A stretch of DNA of 10,560 bases from Acidobacteriota bacterium (GTDB taxonomy: Bacteria > Acidobacteriota > Terriglobia > Acidiferrales > UBA7541). Where the stretch lies: NCBI GenBank assembly GCA_003153585.1, contig PLZZ01000044.1, positions 1 to 10,560 of the forward strand. The letters run 5' to 3'. Positions 9,534-10,560 of this stretch are shown piece by piece. Positions within the stretch are counted from its first letter, which is position 1, and each line of letters opens with the position of its first letter. Made by a program: the position numbers and the translations under genes. The notes below the pieces were generated by a model. It searched no databases. It saw only the letters and a list, made by a program, of their open reading frames with translations, and was not told where the DNA came from.

Positions 9534-9539
9534 CCTCCT
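9534..9539 (-). promoter_or_regulatory. Ribosome binding site of the TonB-receptor-like gene
   Basis: A perfect AGGAGG on the minus strand, 4 nt before the ATG at 9529. It fixes the start and indicates efficient initiation. Confidence 0.85.
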
Positions 9540-9582
9540 AGAGATTTAACTGAGAAAATTGGAGAAAACCTGCTGCACATCA

Positions 9583-9598
9583 ATTGCCCCCAGGCAAT
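9583..9598. repeat. Short inverted repeat in the leader of the TonB-receptor-like gene
   Basis: ATTGCC (9583-9588) and GGCAAT (9593-9598) form a perfect 6-bp inverted repeat around CCCA, about 55 nt upstream of the ATG. It could be a leader hairpin or an operator half-site pair. No T-tract follows on either strand, so it is not a terminator. Confidence 0.4.
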
Positions 9599-9934
9599 AA
9601 TAGCTCTACGCCGACCTATCCCATCGCACGTTCGGTTCCATGTAGGTGCAATAATATATTGTTTATAATCAGCAAGTTACGTGAGAGAAAAATCTCGTAA
9701 TGTATTCCATATACCATTTTCCATATTCGTACATATGAAACCGGATGTTTTGCAGGGTCCGGGACCTTTCGTTAAGGTTCATTGAGGAAGGACGGTCACC
9801 CGATTCTTGTGCGACCGTATTAATAATGGGGTGCCCGCGGCCCTTTGATTTCTCGCACTGAGCATGCCGCGGCGTTTCCTCTCATTTTTCGCATTGGCGT
9901 TAGTACCTACGCGACAAAAATTCTAGTATGTTTC

Positions 9935-9952
9935 TTCCCGCAGTTCCCGCAG
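9935..9952. repeat. Two-copy tandem 9-bp repeat
   Basis: TTCCCGCAG is repeated exactly head to tail (9935-9943, 9944-9952) and followed by a partial third copy beginning TTC. It lies about 20 bp upstream of the rRNA UP-like element. Function is unknown; it may be chance or an activator site. Confidence 0.5.
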
Positions 9953-9970
9953 TTCGGCATACGCGTGCAC

Positions 9971-10028
9971 AATTTTTTTCGTAGGATTATTGCTTGACTC
10001 TAAAATAGTGTTTCTGTAGGATGGGGGT
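9971..10028 (+). promoter_or_regulatory. Ribosomal RNA operon promoter with UP-like element
   Basis: The -35 hexamer TTGACT (9994-9999) and the -10 hexamer TAGGAT (10017-10022) are separated by exactly 17 nt. This places +1 near 10029. An A/T tract, AATTTTTTT (9971-9979), falls at about -58 to -50, where a distal UP-element subsite is expected. The segment between the -10 and the start is G-rich (GGGGGT), a discriminator type associated with growth-rate and ppGpp control in well-studied bacteria. It is followed by about 200 nt of leader with antitermination signals and then the 16S gene. Confidence 0.8.
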
Positions 10029-10040
10029 TCGTCTGTAGTT

Positions 10041-10059
10041 CTTCCAGTTGACCTGGGAG
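10041..10059 (+). promoter_or_regulatory. boxB-like leader hairpin of the rRNA operon
   Basis: CTTCCAG (10041-10047) pairs with CTGGGAG (10053-10059) in a 7-bp stem with one G-U pair and a 5-nt TTGAC loop. It lies 4 nt upstream of boxA, the same order as in the E. coli rrn leader. Confidence 0.6.
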
Positions 10060-10063
10060 TACC

Positions 10064-10076
10064 TGCTCTTTGACAA
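10064..10076 (+). promoter_or_regulatory. boxA antitermination site of the rRNA operon
   Basis: TGCTCTTTGACAA differs by one base from the E. coli rrn boxA core TGCTCTTTAACAA. In the family of rRNA leaders this RNA binds NusB-S10 (with other Nus factors) to make RNA polymerase resistant to Rho-dependent termination. It sits about 35 nt after the predicted transcript start and about 155 nt before 16S. Confidence 0.85.
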
Positions 10077-10170
10077 TCGGATGATACATGCCAGAACCCG
10101 TTTGGTTACTGCTTTGTTCCAAGTGTACCGGAGCAAGGCGAATTGAGATAAACCGAGCGATTTAAAGTTC

Positions 10171-10221
10171 GTTACTGATCGTAGCAACCCGGTGCAAATC
10201 GGAAATTGTTACGGTCAGAAC
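10171..10221 (+). promoter_or_regulatory. Pre-16S leader stem-loop with GCAA tetraloop
   Basis: The arms 10171-10188 and 10208-10221 pair: GTT/AAC, then CTGATCGT/ACGGTCAG (one T-G wobble), then AAC/GTT, with a 1-nt bulge at 10174 and a 3-nt bulge at 10183-10185. An inner hairpin CCGGT (10189-10193) / ATCGG (10198-10202) closes a GCAA loop of the stable GNRA type. The structure ends about 8 nt before the mature 16S 5' end, so it may guide processing or folding of the precursor. Pairing was worked out by eye. Confidence 0.5.
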
Positions 10222-10229
10222 ACCAGATT

Positions 10230-10560
10230 TCAAACGAGAGTTTGATCCTGGCTCAGAGCGAACGCTGGCGGCGTGCTTAACACATGCAAGTCGAACGCGC
10301 AGCATTCTGTAGCAATACAGGGTGTGGGCGCGTGGCGAACGGGTGCGTAACACGTGGATAACCTTCCTTCAGGTGGGGAATAACCCAGTGAAAATTGGGC
10401 TAATACCGCATAACATGACGATGGCACATGCTGTTGTCTTCAAAGGCGCAAGTCGCCAGAAGAGGGATCCGCGGCCGATTAGCTTGTTGGCGAGGTAATG
10501 GCTCACCAAGGCATTGATCGGTAGCCGGACTGAGAGGTTGGCCGGCCACACTGGAACTGA
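10230..10560 (+). rRNA. rrs: 16S ribosomal RNA, 5' part (truncated by the window edge)
   Basis: The universal 5' region AGAGTTTGATCCTGGCTCAG begins at 10237, corresponding to E. coli position 8, so the mature 5' end is placed at about 10230. Further conserved blocks follow in order: GAACGCTGGCGGCGTGC, TTAACACATGCAAGTCGAACG, ACGGGTGCGTAACACGTG, CTAATACCGCATAA, GATTAGCTTGTTGG and CACACTGGAACTGA. About 330 nt, including V1 and V2, are present; the rest continues off the right edge. The fragment fits an Acidobacteriota-type sequence, but that placement is an impression rather than a comparison. Confidence 0.98.

Larger units (their letters stand above)
9540..9968. other. Divergent intergenic region between the TonB-like gene and the rRNA operon
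   Basis: No supported gene in about 430 bp. The part from about 9645 to 9740 is A/T-rich and should hold the minus-strand promoter of the TonB-like gene: a TATAAA on the minus strand (9667-9662) with a weak TTTCTC 17 nt upstream (9690-9685) is one candidate, but it is not convincing. TTCCATAT occurs twice (9705-9712 and 9719-9726), with a related inverted copy near 9733-9740. ACGGTC (9792-9797) and GACCGT (9813-9818) form a spaced inverted repeat. Open frames here and on the reverse of the rRNA leader look random. Confidence 0.5.

Noticed and set aside
9530..9583. Eighteen-codon upstream extension of the TonB-receptor-like gene
   Set aside because: A perfect AGGAGG and a signal peptide mark the internal ATG at 9529; the extension would precede the signal peptide with polar residues.
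9792..9818. Inverted repeat ACGGTC / GACCGT as a possible terminator
   Set aside because: The loop is 15 nt, the stem only 6 bp, and no T-tract follows; no gene ends nearby.
10070..10075. Perfect TTGACA that could be a -35 element
   Set aside because: No -10-like hexamer lies 16-18 nt downstream, and the bases belong to the boxA site.
9987..10551. Several short minus-strand open frames across the rRNA leader and 16S gene
   Set aside because: They are antisense to rRNA and its leader, and have no protein-family resemblance.
1..10560. Search for CRISPR arrays, insertion sequences, tRNAs, integrase sites or defence genes
   Set aside because: No regularly spaced repeats, transposase motifs, tRNA cloverleaf or defence-type domains were seen in any part of the window.

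Overview
The window looks like ordinary chromosome from a soil-type Gram-negative bacterium, most likely an Acidobacteriota member (Terriglobia-like). This is inferred from three things: a very large TonB-receptor-like outer-membrane protein with an N-terminal carboxypeptidase-regulatory domain (a family greatly expanded in that phylum), a TPR protein carrying the same kind of domain, and the general look of the partial 16S rRNA. The 16S fragment could settle the placement by database comparison, which was not possible here.

Layout, left half (plus strand): the end of uvrA (its first residues lie off the left edge), a CPBP-family membrane protease whose likely start overlaps the uvrA end, mtnA (methylthioribose-1-phosphate isomerase) 49 bp later, then a secreted or periplasmic carboxypeptidase-regulatory/TPR protein with its own extended -10 promoter and a strong ribosome binding site that moves its start to 4834. 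uvrA, the CPBP gene and mtnA are close enough to be co-transcribed, although their functions (nucleotide excision repair, membrane protease, methionine salvage) do not form one pathway.

Centre: the TPR gene and the long minus-strand TonB-receptor-like gene converge on one very clear intrinsic terminator at 6042-6076. Its T-tract is eight long on the minus strand and four long on the plus strand.

Right end: a roughly 500-bp non-coding spacer separates the divergent TonB-like gene from a ribosomal RNA operon. The operon control region is well preserved: an A/T-rich UP-like element, a TTGACT-N17-TAGGAT promoter with a G-rich discriminator, a boxB-like hairpin followed by a near-consensus boxA antitermination site, and a long leader stem-loop capped by a GCAA tetraloop just before the 16S 5' end. 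The 16S gene runs off the right edge after about 330 nt.

No mobile element, CRISPR array, tRNA, defence or biosynthetic cluster was seen, and I found no convincing undescribed system. The most informative non-coding structure is the rRNA leader.
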